DNA of 64,000 nt, taken from contig JACTAT010000037.1 in NCBI GenBank assembly GCA_014526335.1, forward strand, positions 1,259,777 through 1,323,776, given 5' to 3'. Position numbers and translations under genes: made by a program. Origin of the DNA: Chrysaora quinquecirrha. Its lineage: Eukaryota > Cnidaria > Scyphozoa > Semaeostomeae > Pelagiidae. The notes beneath the pieces were generated by a model. The model did no database searches. It was not told where the DNA came from and saw only the letters and a program-made list of their open reading frames with translations. The stretch's first letter is position 1. Each line of letters begins with the position of its first letter. Shown here in pieces: positions 23,060 through 33,045 of this stretch.

Positions 23060-23249
23060 AACTCTTCAATTCAGTGAATCGCTCCAGCTCGATTCCTTTA
23101 AATTATGGTTGTTAATTAGATCATTTAATTTGGTCTTGTCTGATGTTAAAATTCAAATTAGATCTTCATTAGAAACTAAATGAAAGGTAATTCACTTAGC
23201 TCTGAATTAATTTTGGGAAGACAGGACAATTGTTAATTACCGGTGGACA

Positions 23250-24375
23250 TTTCTTAATTATACTGACTATATTGTCTCATAGGCCACTGGGGGCTGAATT
23301 GAGGGGAGTTCATAATAGGCATGAAAGCATTATTTTGCTGGCGATAGGGCATGTTGTCACTTGATGATGCAGAGGAGATATATTTAGCAACGTCAATTAT
23401 TTTTGCACCTCTCAAGTTTTTGATAAAGGTGCCAGCATTTTGGTCGAATTATTTTGTTTGAATGCCTTTCAAGATGTAGTCTCCAATAATCAAAATTTTC
23501 TTCTTGTTTAAGGTCAATTTACATTCCTCTCTTGCTCTCTGAGAAATATTTGATGACTCAACTGTCGTTAGTGGGGCGTCAGCATGTTGGTCGTCATCTT
23601 GAGAGGAAATTGGCTTAGGAATTTCTTAAGATGATGGCGCCTTGTTAACCTCTGGCACAAATGAAGCCAGCAAGGTCACAAGATGTTTGACGTGAGTTAG
23701 TTTGTCAAAAACTTTTTTATTTAATTTTTCGACTTGTTCTTGAGAGACTAATACATTTTCCTGTATAGAGCAAAGTTGTTTTTTCAAAAGACGCTCGTCA
23801 GTTTTTTCACAATAAATACTATCCTCGTATTTTTCTACAGAGTTCAAGAACTCTGTGTTCAAGTTTAAATGATCTTGTTTAAGTGTGCCAAAGTTAGATT
23901 TAATAAATTCGTTCAGTTTTTTCTCAAGTCCTTGAATTTTAGCAGTAATTTCTATATTTCTTTCTGATCTATGATTTTCGTTGGATTTATGGAGAGATTA
24001 AATTGAATTATGCAAAGATTCATTTTCGTGTTTGAGATCTAGGATTTCTTGACTGTTTTTCTTAACATTTGAGTGTAAGACATTTAGTGAGGATTTTAAA
24101 GCTGAGTTTTCATTTTCTAGAGCTTTAACACGATTGAGTAGCTCTTTTACTACCTCATCTGAATCTTCATCGAAAGGAAAAGGAACATCTGTGGGAAGAA
24201 CAACATCTGATTTGGTTTTTTTTGTAACATGTTCAGGCATTGTTTTTTCTGTACTCAAGTTTCTAGGGTTTTGATCAGATAGGTTATAATTGAAATTTTC
24301 AGGCTTATGTAAAGAGTCAATAAATGAAGTGATCTCAAAGTCGGGGCTTTCTTCAAGTTCTATAATCAGTATATA
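23250..24375 (-). pseudogene. LINE ORF1-like protein: coiled coil plus SGNH-hydrolase-like motif
   Basis: One minus-strand frame runs about 370 codons with only a few stops (near 24000, 23627 and 23455). It begins ELEESPDFEITSFIDSLHKP, has a long coiled coil (LLNRVKALENENSALKSSL and on to LVSQEQVEKLNKKVFDKLT), and then KKKILIIGDYILKGIQTK, which matches the first block of SGNH/GDSL-type domains except that the nucleophile serine of GDS is a tyrosine. Such coiled-coil plus esterase-like ORF1 proteins are typical of some CR1/L2-like LINEs. No reverse transcriptase follows in the same direction, so this is a fragment inside the 6.2-kb element. Confidence 0.6.
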
Positions 24376-25010
24376 CTAAAATAGAGATCGAAGCTACGCG
24401 CGTTTTGCTGATGGTCATTCCTCGGCTGCCGTGCAAGCTGCCCAACTCGAACTGCTTTCTTTCCTCGCAGACTTAGGGGTATGCTTGCCATTGGCCCCTA
24501 ATTTCTCTTTCTTCTCTCTCTTCTGGGGTAATTGGGGCTTCCCGTTTTTGACTTTCGTAACATGAGGTTTCGAACAATTTCACAATTGTATTCACAGCAT
24601 GGGTTTTCGTCGTAAGACGTCGAGGCGAATTAGCGCCTTTGTTTTTAAATCGCCAAGCTCTGTTAACAAAACTTACCCTGGGATTCCTTGTGGATTTACA
24701 TATTCTGGGCCTACCGGACGATTTCCTTTTGAAATGATTCAAAACATTAAGAATTCATCAGCGAATTTTCGCTCTCAAAAACATCTTCCCCTCGCTGTCC
24801 TCGCTGTTTGCTGTTGACTTCCCCAAAACATGTAGTGACAGCAACTTCCGCCTTTCCACTTTGAATTAAATTTTAAATCAAATTCTGTTTAAATGTAGCA
24901 TTATTCTTTTCAAGTTTCAACATAAATCTTAACAAATTAAATCCAAGCAATGTTGAAATTAAATACAAGTTGAATTTAAATACAATTTTTATAACTCTAT
25001 GGATAGTCAC
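24376..25010. other. Unassigned segment inside the 6.2-kb element
   Basis: It includes a less AT-rich stretch (24390-24830), possibly the LINE 5' region. An 89-codon minus-strand frame (24473-24742) is basic and has no recognised domain. Confidence 0.3.
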
Positions 25011-25014
25011 ATAG

Positions 25015-25560
25015 AATTCCAGACTGAGTAACATGAATAATAACCAGACTGAGGAACATACTAACGAACAGGACTGACAACCATGAATAAAAACAAGACT
25101 AAGGAATACGACATAGGAACAGAACTGAAGAACACAAGTAACAACAAGACTAAGGAACTGGACAGAGAAACAGGACTGAGGAACATGAATCAGAACAAGA
25201 CTACGTAACAAGACCAAGGAACAGGACTGAAGACCATGAAAAGAAAAAAGACGGAGTAACATAGCACAGAAACAGAACGAAAGAACATGAGCAATAACAA
25301 GGCTGGGGAACAGGAGTGACCAACAGGACTGAGGAACATTAATAAGAACAAGACTAGGGAAAAGGACGAAGAAACAGGACTGAATACCATGAAAAGAAAC
25401 AAGACGGAGTAACATGACAAAAAAACAGGGCAACAGGACTGAAGAACATGAGCAATAACAAGGTTAAGAAACAGGACTGATGACCGTAATAAAGAACAAG
25501 CTAAGGTAGGACAAAGGAGCATGACTGAACAGCAACAAGAAACACAAAACTAAGGAACAT
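25015..25560. repeat. Degenerate minisatellite, ~34-38-bp units
   Basis: Variants of ACAGGACTGAGGAACATGA and AACAAGACTAAGGAAC alternate about fifteen times. The hydrophobic minus-strand frames (186 and 110 codons) opposite it come from the repeat. Confidence 0.8.
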
Positions 25561-25606
25561 GAGCAGCAAACGGTTAAGTTTAAACTGCTTTATTCTTATG
25601 TTGCAA

Positions 25607-26008
25607 GCAACATTAAGACGCATTTTAAGTTGAGGATCGGATTTAAATTTAGTTTGAAATTTAAGTTGAAGTTAAGTTAAAATTCAAGATTGAGATTCAT
25701 TTAAAGTTTAAGACTAAGACAAGGCTAACATGAAGATTGAGATTAAGATTATAATTAACTATACGTTAAGTTCAAGACTAGGATAAACATTAGCATTAAG
25801 TTTTAAATTTAAGTCTAACACAAAGACCAAAACTAAGAATAAGATTGAGATTTAGAGTAAGTAAGATTAGGATTAACATTAACATTAACATTCAGAGCAA
25901 GTATCGCAAATTAAAGGCTTAATTCCCTCACCCAAGAGTCCTTGGGAGGAAGAAGTCCTTGAAAGCGGAGGTCCTTGCGAGGCGGTGGTCTCACTCGGGC
26001 AAGGGCTA
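25607..26008. repeat. ~400-bp dispersed repeat R, copy 1 (uninterrupted)
   Basis: The first ~310 bp are rich in TTAAGATT and AACATTAAG-like words. The GC-rich tail (25922-26008) contains the perfect hairpin CCCAAG-AGTC-CTTGGG and ends GGGCTAG. The same sequence, at about 95% identity by eye, lies at 35571-36345, where a small TA-inserting element splits it at the position equal to 25920-25921. Confidence 0.85.
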
Positions 26009-26059
26009 GTTCTAATAATATTATAAAGATCTGTTACTTTCCATTTCATAAAAGCGTTA

Positions 26060-26262
26060 CCTTGAGCCATGATTGCTCTGTTTGAAAAGATTGTAATGGT
26101 CAGGATAGGCTTCTTGGGGTTGAATCCGTGATCCAAGATTGAGTAAACCGTTTTGTCTGTTCCATCTTCTGACTTTAATTGAACAAGAAAGCCATCCACT
26201 CGTCGTAGAAATTCAGCATAACATTCAGTAAAAAACTGATATCCATGAAGGTACTTCATCTG
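26060..26262 (-). CDS. Possible exon, unrecognised
   Basis: On the minus strand MKYLHGYQFFTECYAEFL leads into LDHGFNPKKPILTITIF and ends at a fair donor after IMAQG. The composition is protein-like and the frame is open, but I do not recognise the family. It lies inside the 6.2-kb element and could be part of its original gene. Confidence 0.3.
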
Positions 26263-26439
26263 GTGGCACGGACAGCGTGACGCAAAAAATTTTATATTTG
26301 CTCATTTTATCCCATATTACGAAGAATATTTGTCAAGTAATAAGAAATATCCACCAGCAACCACTTTGGTTTAGAATATCATTAAAAAAAGAAAAAAACT
26401 ACTACTTTGAAGAGCGAATAAAAAACATGTCCAACCTAC

Positions 26440-26670
26440 AACTATGCGGAAATGGAATATGCGATCAAGCAATGGTAGTCCTACTGAGGCGGTCATTTTT
26501 ATTTTTACCATTCTTGCTGATTAATGACGGAGCTTGTATTTTGGAATGGAGGTGTGATACTGTTGAGGACTTACTGAGAGAGATTCCAGGAGTAATATCA
26601 CAACTGCAAAGCAATGTTGCTGCGGGAGGTTTCGACAGAGCTGAATACTTGCAATTGATGGGTTAATAGT
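26440..26670 (+). CDS. Possible coding remnant, unrecognised
   Basis: The plus strand reads CDTVEDLLREIPGVISQLQS and FDRAEYLQLMG before a stop; a related-looking stretch (LEILVQRVEGMTERAPNSGT) follows in the same frame after two stops. This is protein-like helical sequence without a known family. Confidence 0.3.
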
Positions 26671-26998
26671 ACGCACAAACACTTGAGATCCTTGTTCAGA
26701 GAGTAGAGGGAATGACTGAACGCGCCCCAAACTCTGGGACACCGAGATATATTTGGATATCCCATTATACAAATAACTGAGCTGCACCAATCAATGCAGG
26801 CTCTTCTTCTTCACGTCAACAGTATGTTGACCCAATTGTCCCTGGGGCGGAAACCAACATCACTTCATTGTTTTGTCGTATAAGCTAAAACGGCAGTGAT
26901 AAACATTATAAATAAACACGAATAAACATTATAAATGAGATCATTTATTATTATCATATGCTTCATAAAAAAACAATGTGAAATACCTGCTCCTGGTC

Positions 26999-27090
26999 CA
27001 AGAAGCTTGTACTTGTTGATGAGGTTGTTCTTTTGCTGCTTGATGGTAAAAATCCAGTATGGTCTGATTCTCTTGCTGTATAAGCTGATA
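26999..27090 (-). CDS. Possible exon of the element's minus-strand gene
   Basis: It is bounded by an acceptor (TTACTCTATCAG) and a donor (GAGCAG then GTATTT) on the minus strand. One frame is Ser/Thr-rich (FLPSSSKRTTSSTSTSFLD), another Gln-rich. Which frame is used cannot be decided. Confidence 0.3.
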
Positions 27091-27318
27091 GAGTAAAATG
27101 TTATGTGAAACGTATTTTATCATATATTTTGCAAATTTACAAACTAAAATCAAATACCCATGGAAAATATGTGGATAAATCTGGATGTATGCTAGACTTA
27201 CCAGTGGATAAAGAGCTCACAGATATATGTTTCCTTGCTTGGCATTGGCTATTAAATTTACTCCTGTCCATTCTTCTCCAAAGGACAGGCTTTGTTTAAC
27301 CAAGGAACCATTTACATA

Positions 27319-27640
27319 CACTCTTTTTTTATAAGAACCAGGAAATTTTGATCCAGGCTGGCTGTTCTTAACTTTTTGCCGTTTTTGAGCCTGAAAGAAA
27401 GCTATATTTTTCATTGAATGCCTAGGGTGGTACTAGGTTTGTGCCAAAATGCAGCACTCTTGTCTATTTCTTTGTTTGTTTGCTTTTTACGTTCAGTCTG
27501 ACTGTCGTACTTACATATTTAGCTGATATTCCTACGGCTTTTGAAAAGGCCAGCCTCAGCTTGTTCTTAATTTGTTCTTAAAATCTGGGCAAATTCCAGG
27601 CTTGTGTTCTTATAAAATTGTTCTTTTAAAAAAAAGAGTG
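27319..27640. mobile_element. Small TA-inserting element, GTTCTTAA type, complete
   Basis: TA duplications lie at 27317-27318 and 27641-27642. The ends are CACTCTTTTTTTATAAGAAC and its near reverse complement ending GAGTG. The interior has repeated GTTCTTAA, including two copies 11 bp apart near 27573-27590. There is no coding capacity. Confidence 0.8.
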
Positions 27641-27878
27641 TATTTCACAACTTCGAATCTACAAAAAGAAGGTAATAATAATAATTGAAAAGCAAATTAA
27701 TGCTTCAAAAAGCCGATGTTCTTGACTAAAGACAGGTTAATTCTTTTTCTTAGAAATCAGGTAGATAAAAAGTTGAAGGACTTAGAGTTGATGTAGAATA
27801 GAAATCGAAATTGAGAAATATGTAATTTTTAAACTGGTTAAAATAGACTACAGGCTCTATTAGAGTTTAAGCTTTAAG

Positions 27879-28196
27879 ATGCATAACACTGCATGTGGTC
27901 TGTTGGCTTTGAGAAAACTTAGAATCATCTTTCCACAATCTAAACTGTGTGAGGGTTACCATGCGCTAGTTGAAAGTCACCTCCGATATGGGAATGTTGT
28001 CTGGGGTACCTTATCCAATACGAATCTGCAAAAGCTTCAGCGACTGCAAAACAGGGCCTTCTCGATCATTCAAAATGCTAGGCGTAAGAACTCCTGGACT
28101 GATAATGGACTAAACGTTGAGCAGCTAATTTATCTTGATAGATGTATTATGACACACAAGATGTGCCCCGAGGGTCTCTGGAACAAATACATATAG
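27879..28196 (+). pseudogene. LINE reverse transcriptase C-terminal fragment
   Basis: A 105-codon frame with YHALVESHLRYGNVVWG and LQKLQRLQNRAFSII is typical of the region after the catalytic core in CR1/Jockey-like LINE reverse transcriptases. It is an isolated piece inside the 6.2-kb element. Confidence 0.75.
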
Positions 28197-28409
28197 GCAG
28201 AGGAATGAGATTGCTAGGTATAACACAAGAAACATATAACAAAATTTTCCTGAAGGAATATCGTGTATAAAATAAATATGGATTAAGATAACATAATATG
28301 TATTAAATATGGATATATATGTATTAAATATGGAAATATGTGTATTAAATATGGATTAATATAATATAATATAATAGACTAAGCTGAAATGTTACCTTGA
28401 AGGTGGCTT

Positions 28410-28770
28410 TCCGGTATCCAGTATAGAAGCAAATTCCTCCTCTATCTTGTCAACAAATTCTAACTCATTCCATTTTGAGTCAATCCTCAGGGAACTTTTT
28501 ACTTGTTTGTTCTCATACAAGGGAGCTTTTTTGGCTCCCTTGGGCATTGTCGTGGCACCCACATCCAAAAGGAAAACATCTTTTGGCGTCTTGTTGGCCG
28601 CTTTCCTTGGAAGATCGGGTCTGGGTCTTCTATAGTTCGTTGCACTACCACCAGCACTACTACTGGCACGGCGCAGACAAGATTGAGAGACATGTTATGG
28701 CCCTACTGGTCTCGACCTTGCACATTCTGCTGATCTTGAAGAAGTTGTTGGGGAACTGTTTGTCTGATTC
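28410..28770 (-). pseudogene. Minus-strand exon near the right end of the 6.2-kb element
   Basis: One frame runs from about 28770 to a donor (AGCCACCTTCAAG then GTAACA) with a single stop at about 28690. It encodes a Ser/Arg-rich segment and then KTPKDVFLLDVGATTMPKGA followed by WNELEFVDKIEEEFASIL. The second half resembles a module seen in repeated G2E3/HECT-related animal proteins, recalled from memory only. Its place next to the right terminus suggests that the element's own gene reads leftward from here. Possible later exons are at 27217-27316, 26999-27090 and 26060-26262. Confidence 0.4.
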
Positions 28771-28795
28771 TGGTGATAACTTGATATTGATTGAA

Positions 28796-29047
28796 CTTTA
28801 AATTGATATTGAGTGAAGTATGCAATAGAAATAGAAACAAGCATAAGCAATGGAAATTTAAGATTGAAACAGTCAATTTTATTAAGAAATATAAATATAG
28901 AGCAAGCAATGGAAATATAAAACAAGCAATAGAAATATATGAAAAGCATCAGAAATATATGACAAGCAATAGGAATTTATTTCAAGCAATAGGAATTAAC
29001 CATAAGCAATGCTATTAAATTATTATTTTTGCATTTGGCACTCCATA
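28796..29047 (-). repeat. Right terminal inverted repeat with 20-bp iterons
   Basis: This is the reverse complement of 22816-23059 with about a dozen differences. It carries CAAGCAAT at the same 20-bp spacing and ends GGCACTCCATA next to the CACACC duplication. Confidence 0.9.
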
Positions 29048-29053
29048 CACACC

Positions 29054-30125
29054 AGACATTCGTGCCTTCTTAATTTTTAGGATACATAAATTTCCACTTT
29101 GACATTTCTTTGAATGATTCATATTGTTTAGTCAATTTTGGTAGTAACTGTTCTGTGTGTAGCACAAGATGTGAATCCCAATTTTCTGTAAACTGAATTT
29201 TCCTGTAAATATCAAAAGTTAAATCTTTTTAGATATAAAAAGAGTTATTTCCCAGTAAATAATCCAGGTAGACATGAAATTTAGTAGATATATAAATGTA
29301 TAAATTCAGTCAGCTTCATTACTTGTAGTCATTTTTATAAGAAGGATAATTTTACATACAGCAAGCCAGTAATCTGTGTCTGGGGTGTACAAAAATGGGA
29401 GCCAACAGCGGCCATAGGCCCAACAAAACCTTTTTTAATAATAATTGCTTGAAGTCACATGGCCATAGTCGCATAAAATTTTTGCGTAAAAATATTTGCC
29501 ATTTTACAGACTTTCGAATTAAAAGTAGACAAAAGATTCTAATGGAGCAAGACAATACAATGTGACAAAAGAGAGGTTTTTCCCTATTTATCCCAGGAAC
29601 AGTATCATTTGGGAAAGTTATGGCAAGCAATGGCTTATCTTCATAATGAGTTGCAGAGAAGGGTGCAGGTATGCCCCTGCCCATCTCAGACCACTGCCTC
29701 ATGAGTACAACCACACTCTTGGACTCTGCCAATAGTAATCTCCACCTTAAAGGTATGGCACATTCAAGTGACTATTTTTGCTGTTAAAGGCATTGTTCAT
29801 TCAAGTAGCTGTTTATTTGATGTTTATTTTAAACAGAATCTTAATCTGGAACCTGATTTTGATCTTAATCTTAATCTAAGCCTCAGACGCAATCTTAGTC
29901 TCAAACTGTAATTAAATCTTAATCTTAAATTGTCTATAAATTTGATTCATATTCTTAATCACAACCGGGTGTTCCATATCTACAGCTCTGGCCCTCTGGG
30001 CCTCATTTTGGAGCCCCCTGGAACCTTAAGGCACCCTATTTTTTTCGTGATATTACACGTTAAGGCCTCCAGATTTCGTTAAAGCATTGAAAAGTAGCCT
30101 TTTTTGTGGTGAAACCAAGCAGAAA
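29054..30125. other. Intergenic, no gene recognised
   Basis: A 126-codon minus-strand frame (29352-29732) begins MAESKSVVVLMRQWSEMG but matches no family I know. At 29838-29960 the words CTTAATCT and AATCTTA recur, similar to repeat R. Confidence 0.35.
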
Positions 30126-30129
30126 GGCA

Positions 30130-30265
30130 ATAATTACACCTTTTTATGAGAAAATGTTTATTAGAAACCTAGATCTAGCCACTTTTAAAATTTAAGAAAC
30201 TTACAGAACTACATAAACAATAATTAAGCAACCGGTGATATTCAACATTTTACTCTTTAAAAAAG
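30130..30265. mobile_element. Fragment of the small TA-inserting group (AAGAAAC type)
   Basis: CACCTTTTTATGAGAAAATG, then TATTAGAAACCTAGATCTAG and TTAAGAAACTTACAGAACTA correspond in order to the left part of the element at 35887-36255. No right end is present. Confidence 0.55.
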
Positions 30266-30344
30266 TGTAAAAGATTCCTGTTGAAGCAAATTGATTTCTT
30301 ACGAATTTCCATCAAATTAATACAAATTACGGAAGTCAGTGAAT

Positions 30345-30515
30345 TGAAGCGAGTCACCGAAGAGTCACCATTTATTTTTTATAGAACTCTTTGTTACCTC
30401 AACGAGTCACCACGAGTCACCACCATATTTTATAAAATATTGGTGAAGGTTATAAAGAATTGTATACAAAGTCAATGGTGACTTGTTGGTGACTCGTTGG
30501 TGACTCGTACTTGTC
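30345..30515. repeat. Foldback made of iterated GAGTCACC
   Basis: The left side has GAGTCACC four times, in two pairs 10-11 bp apart (about 30350-30365 and 30404-30421). The centre is the palindrome ATATTTTATAAAATAT. The right side has GGTGACTT/GGTGACTC three times at 11-bp steps (about 30475-30507). It has the same design as the other iterated small elements here but a different motif. Confidence 0.7.
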
Positions 30516-30619
30516 TTTGAACACAATTAAACACAACTAAAGTCTCAAAAAGTCTTAAACAAGCTGGGTTTATGAATCCTGATGAGTTTTATTCTTCATC
30601 TATATAACTAATGCATTTA

Positions 30620-31942
30620 TTGTTTAGACATCAGCTCCAAACATAATCAGCTCTGGAACACAGTGTTTACATTTTGGTACAGTTCTAGCTTCCTTTTCAG
30701 GGATTTGACAATTGAAGAAAAAATACTTCTATCTGACATCCATCATTTTGTTCTCTATATTATTAGTAGCATTATAGCGATAAACCTAATGGGCTCTTTG
30801 CCATTGGCAAAAATAGGGGTGTCCCTGTCAAAGTATGTCTTTCGAGTACATCAATTTAGGTGCTGCAAAGTGTATAGTTTGCCCCTCAAGCAGAAGAAGC
30901 ATATCTTCCCATGCAAGAATCTCTATGGAGTACCTGAAAGCATGGCACCTGCAAACAAATATGCACTGACATGATTATTTCTGAGGACCTTCTTCGCACA
31001 AGTAAGCCAAGCCCCATCACAACCATCCACACAAGAACCAGAAAGAGCCTCTTGCACGATATCCATTCAAGAAAATGGTGCCTGGTGCCTGGTGCCTTTT
31101 GCATCTTCCACGCATTATCGATTAATTTTAGCACTTCTGCTCAAGAGAAAGTTTGCAAGACCAGGCTTTCCAAGCTCATTTTGCTCCTTTGCATGAGCTA
31201 GCAAGGAAATGCCATCGTATATACATTCACTGATGACCAGATTAGCAATGTCAATATTAGAAGGCCTTCTAGCCTTTGAAGGCTTTGAAGGTTGCTGATC
31301 AGAGCTGGCTGCTTCAGAAGCTGATGACCTTTTCCTGGATGATTTCTCAACTCCTGCACGACTAGATTTTGAGGTGTGTGGTGAACGTCCCAATGCAAAA
31401 TTGCGGTGGTCAGGACAGAGCAAAGCACTTGAATCTTCTTTAGTTACGTATTGATGATATGCACTTACATATTGATAGTAGTCATGATGTTTCTTGTCAG
31501 CAAAATGAGCTGAGATAGAGTTATTCTTAAGCAGGAACTGCTTTGCTGAAAGCCAATGCTCTTTTCCACTAAAAACTACAGCCATATGGTAATGAACACC
31601 GGGTGACTCTTGGTGTCTCTCTAAGCAGCAAACCCAATACTGAAGGACTACTTTCAAATTGCCCTGCGAAAAGCCCTCCAAAACAACATTAGCAAATGAC
31701 TGTCTGGTCGGAAATTTTTTAATGTCCGCCTGACTATGTGATAGTGTAACTCTTTCTAGAGACTCTAGAGTCAAGTTCCGAAACAGCAGAGTTGGGCATG
31801 ATCGTTTAAATGAACTCAAATTCAAAGCAACGGAATAACTAGAAAAAACCGAACAAGAAAATGACAGCCAGTCTGGTCGAGAAGCTTTAAATAACTGATA
31901 TTTGTACCTGTAACCCACTAAATTTACTTTGTGTGTATCCAC
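30620..31942 (-). pseudogene. HUH endonuclease plus SF3 helicase (Rep-like) gene, copy 2, helicase part broken
   Basis: A 275-codon frame (31942-31115) starts at ATG. The HUH endonuclease covers about residues 60-175: motif I-like TLSHSQADIKKFPT, the HUH box as VHYHM, and the tyrosine motif YHQYVTKED. A Ser/Lys/Arg-rich linker follows (KSSRKRSSASEAASSDQ). After 31115 the frame breaks repeatedly, yet recognisable helicase-region pieces follow in order: a Cys-rich segment (CVDGCDGAWLTCAKK), DMLLLLEGQ, DTPIFANGKEP near 30795, and a final Cys-His segment near 30640. The Walker A region is missing, so the helicase is dead. Rep proteins nick DNA for rolling-circle replication. Relatives occur in CRESS-like viruses and in animal Rep-encoding transposons such as Replitron-like elements. 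The endonuclease domain itself looks intact. Confidence 0.8.
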
Positions 31943-32570
31943 TCAAATTTGTTATTCCTATTTTTGGTATAGAAAGCTACTCATTAGCCATATTCTTAAC
32001 AGAATATCCCCAAAGTCTTATGATGGAAACGGAAAACAACAACTGCATTATTTGCACTTAAAAGGCCTTGTGAATTTGAAATAAATCTTCATTTCATTTG
32101 AAATAGTAAGGCACAGAAATATAAAAAGATTGTAATCATGAAATACTCCTTGAAATCCTGTCAGCTTGTGTCGAAAGAAAATTTTCTTTAAGTATGTTGT
32201 ATAGACAAGCTTGGCAAAAAATGCTAAGACAAGAGCAGAAAATATCATTGATATATCAAAGTTACATCCCCGCTCCCTCCTAAATCAATGTTGTTAGGGG
32301 TGTTATCCACAACAGAGAGCAGAATTTGCATTTGCTTACATCTATAAACAACATTGATAAGAGTATATCACGTGGACAGGTTTTGATCACTCAATTTTAA
32401 TACTCTGTCTCAGCTATTTTAATACTCTGTCTCAGCTATTTTTTGCCAAGATTGTGGAAACCGAAAGAAAGTTTTGAAAGATGTTTTGCATAAATTCTGC
32501 ATGAAAAATATCAACAGTTTATGGGCCGGTCGTATGACTGAAGTCAGTGTAATCTGAGAATCTGAGTTGT
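31943..32570. other. Intergenic, nothing recognised
   Basis: A short tandem duplication of TACTCTGTCTCAGCTATTTT lies at 32401-32440. No gene was seen. Confidence 0.4.
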
Positions 32571-32609
32571 TTTGCAAAAGCAATTGGGTGTTTGTGGCAT
32601 CAGAAATAA

Positions 32610-32905
32610 AGATAAATATTGTTGCACTCAAGGGCTCCAATTATCCAACTTGGAAAGTACAATGTAGATATCTTTAATGACAGGTGGACTTTGTGGAATT
32701 ATAGATAGAACCCCTTCAAACAGAAGTAGAAAAACATGCAAAGTATGTTACAAAGAAAAACAAGGCATTGGCAACTATTTTCTTTTCAGTGGAGCTGATA
32801 TTATTGTATCTACTGGGTGATTCTAAAGATTGTTTGATAGTTTTGAAGAAACTGGCGGACCAGTTTTAGAAGAGACCTTGGGCAAACAAAAGTAGGTTGC
32901 AAATC
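32610..32905 (+). pseudogene. Copia-type Gag (UBN2-like) fragment
   Basis: The plus strand begins VALKGSNYPTWKVQ, shifts frame, and continues KALATIFFSVELILLYLLGD and VLKKLADQF. This is the arrangement of the N-terminal Gag region of Copia-like retrotransposons. It ends where the Polinton-like remnant's left flank begins. Frameshifts and a stop make it dead. Confidence 0.65.
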
Positions 32906-33045
32906 GGTGGCCAGACCCTGGGTGGGTCCGTCATCAGGTTGTGCTATAGTGCGATGGTTTTTATGGATCTAGCGCGATGGTTTCTCAAACCACGTTTTCA
33001 AGAGCCCCGGGAAAGTCCCTAACAATCCTACAATCTGATTGGTTA

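Larger units (their letters stand above)
22810..29053. mobile_element. 6.2-kb element with 6-bp target duplication and ~245-bp terminal inverted repeats
   Basis: The direct repeat CACACC (22810-22815 and 29048-29053) encloses a sequence that starts TATGGAGTGCC and ends GGCACTCCATA. The terminal inverted repeats, 22816 to ~23059 and ~28796 to 29047, are about 95% identical by eye. Each carries an array of ATTGCTTG motifs at exact 20-bp spacing. The 6-bp duplication fits Polinton or Dada-type elements among known classes, but no gene diagnostic of either was found inside. The interior holds LINE debris in both directions, a minisatellite, a copy of a ~400-bp repeat, a small TA-inserting element and remnants of a minus-strand gene. 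It is probably non-autonomous or loaded with later insertions. Confidence 0.85.

Noticed and set aside
24873..25522. Long hydrophobic minus-strand frames (186 and 110 codons) resembling a membrane protein
   Set aside because: They lie exactly over the ~36-bp minisatellite and repeat its period; the hydrophobicity comes from the CTGT-rich strand.
26521..26790. 89-codon minus-strand frame as an exon of the 6.2-kb element's gene
   Set aside because: The opposite strand has a more protein-like frame here and neither shows a recognised domain; only the plus-strand frame was listed, at low confidence.
31198..31428. 76-codon minus-strand frame inside the Rep gene
   Set aside because: A different frame of the same strand within the clearly motif-bearing 275-codon Rep ORF.
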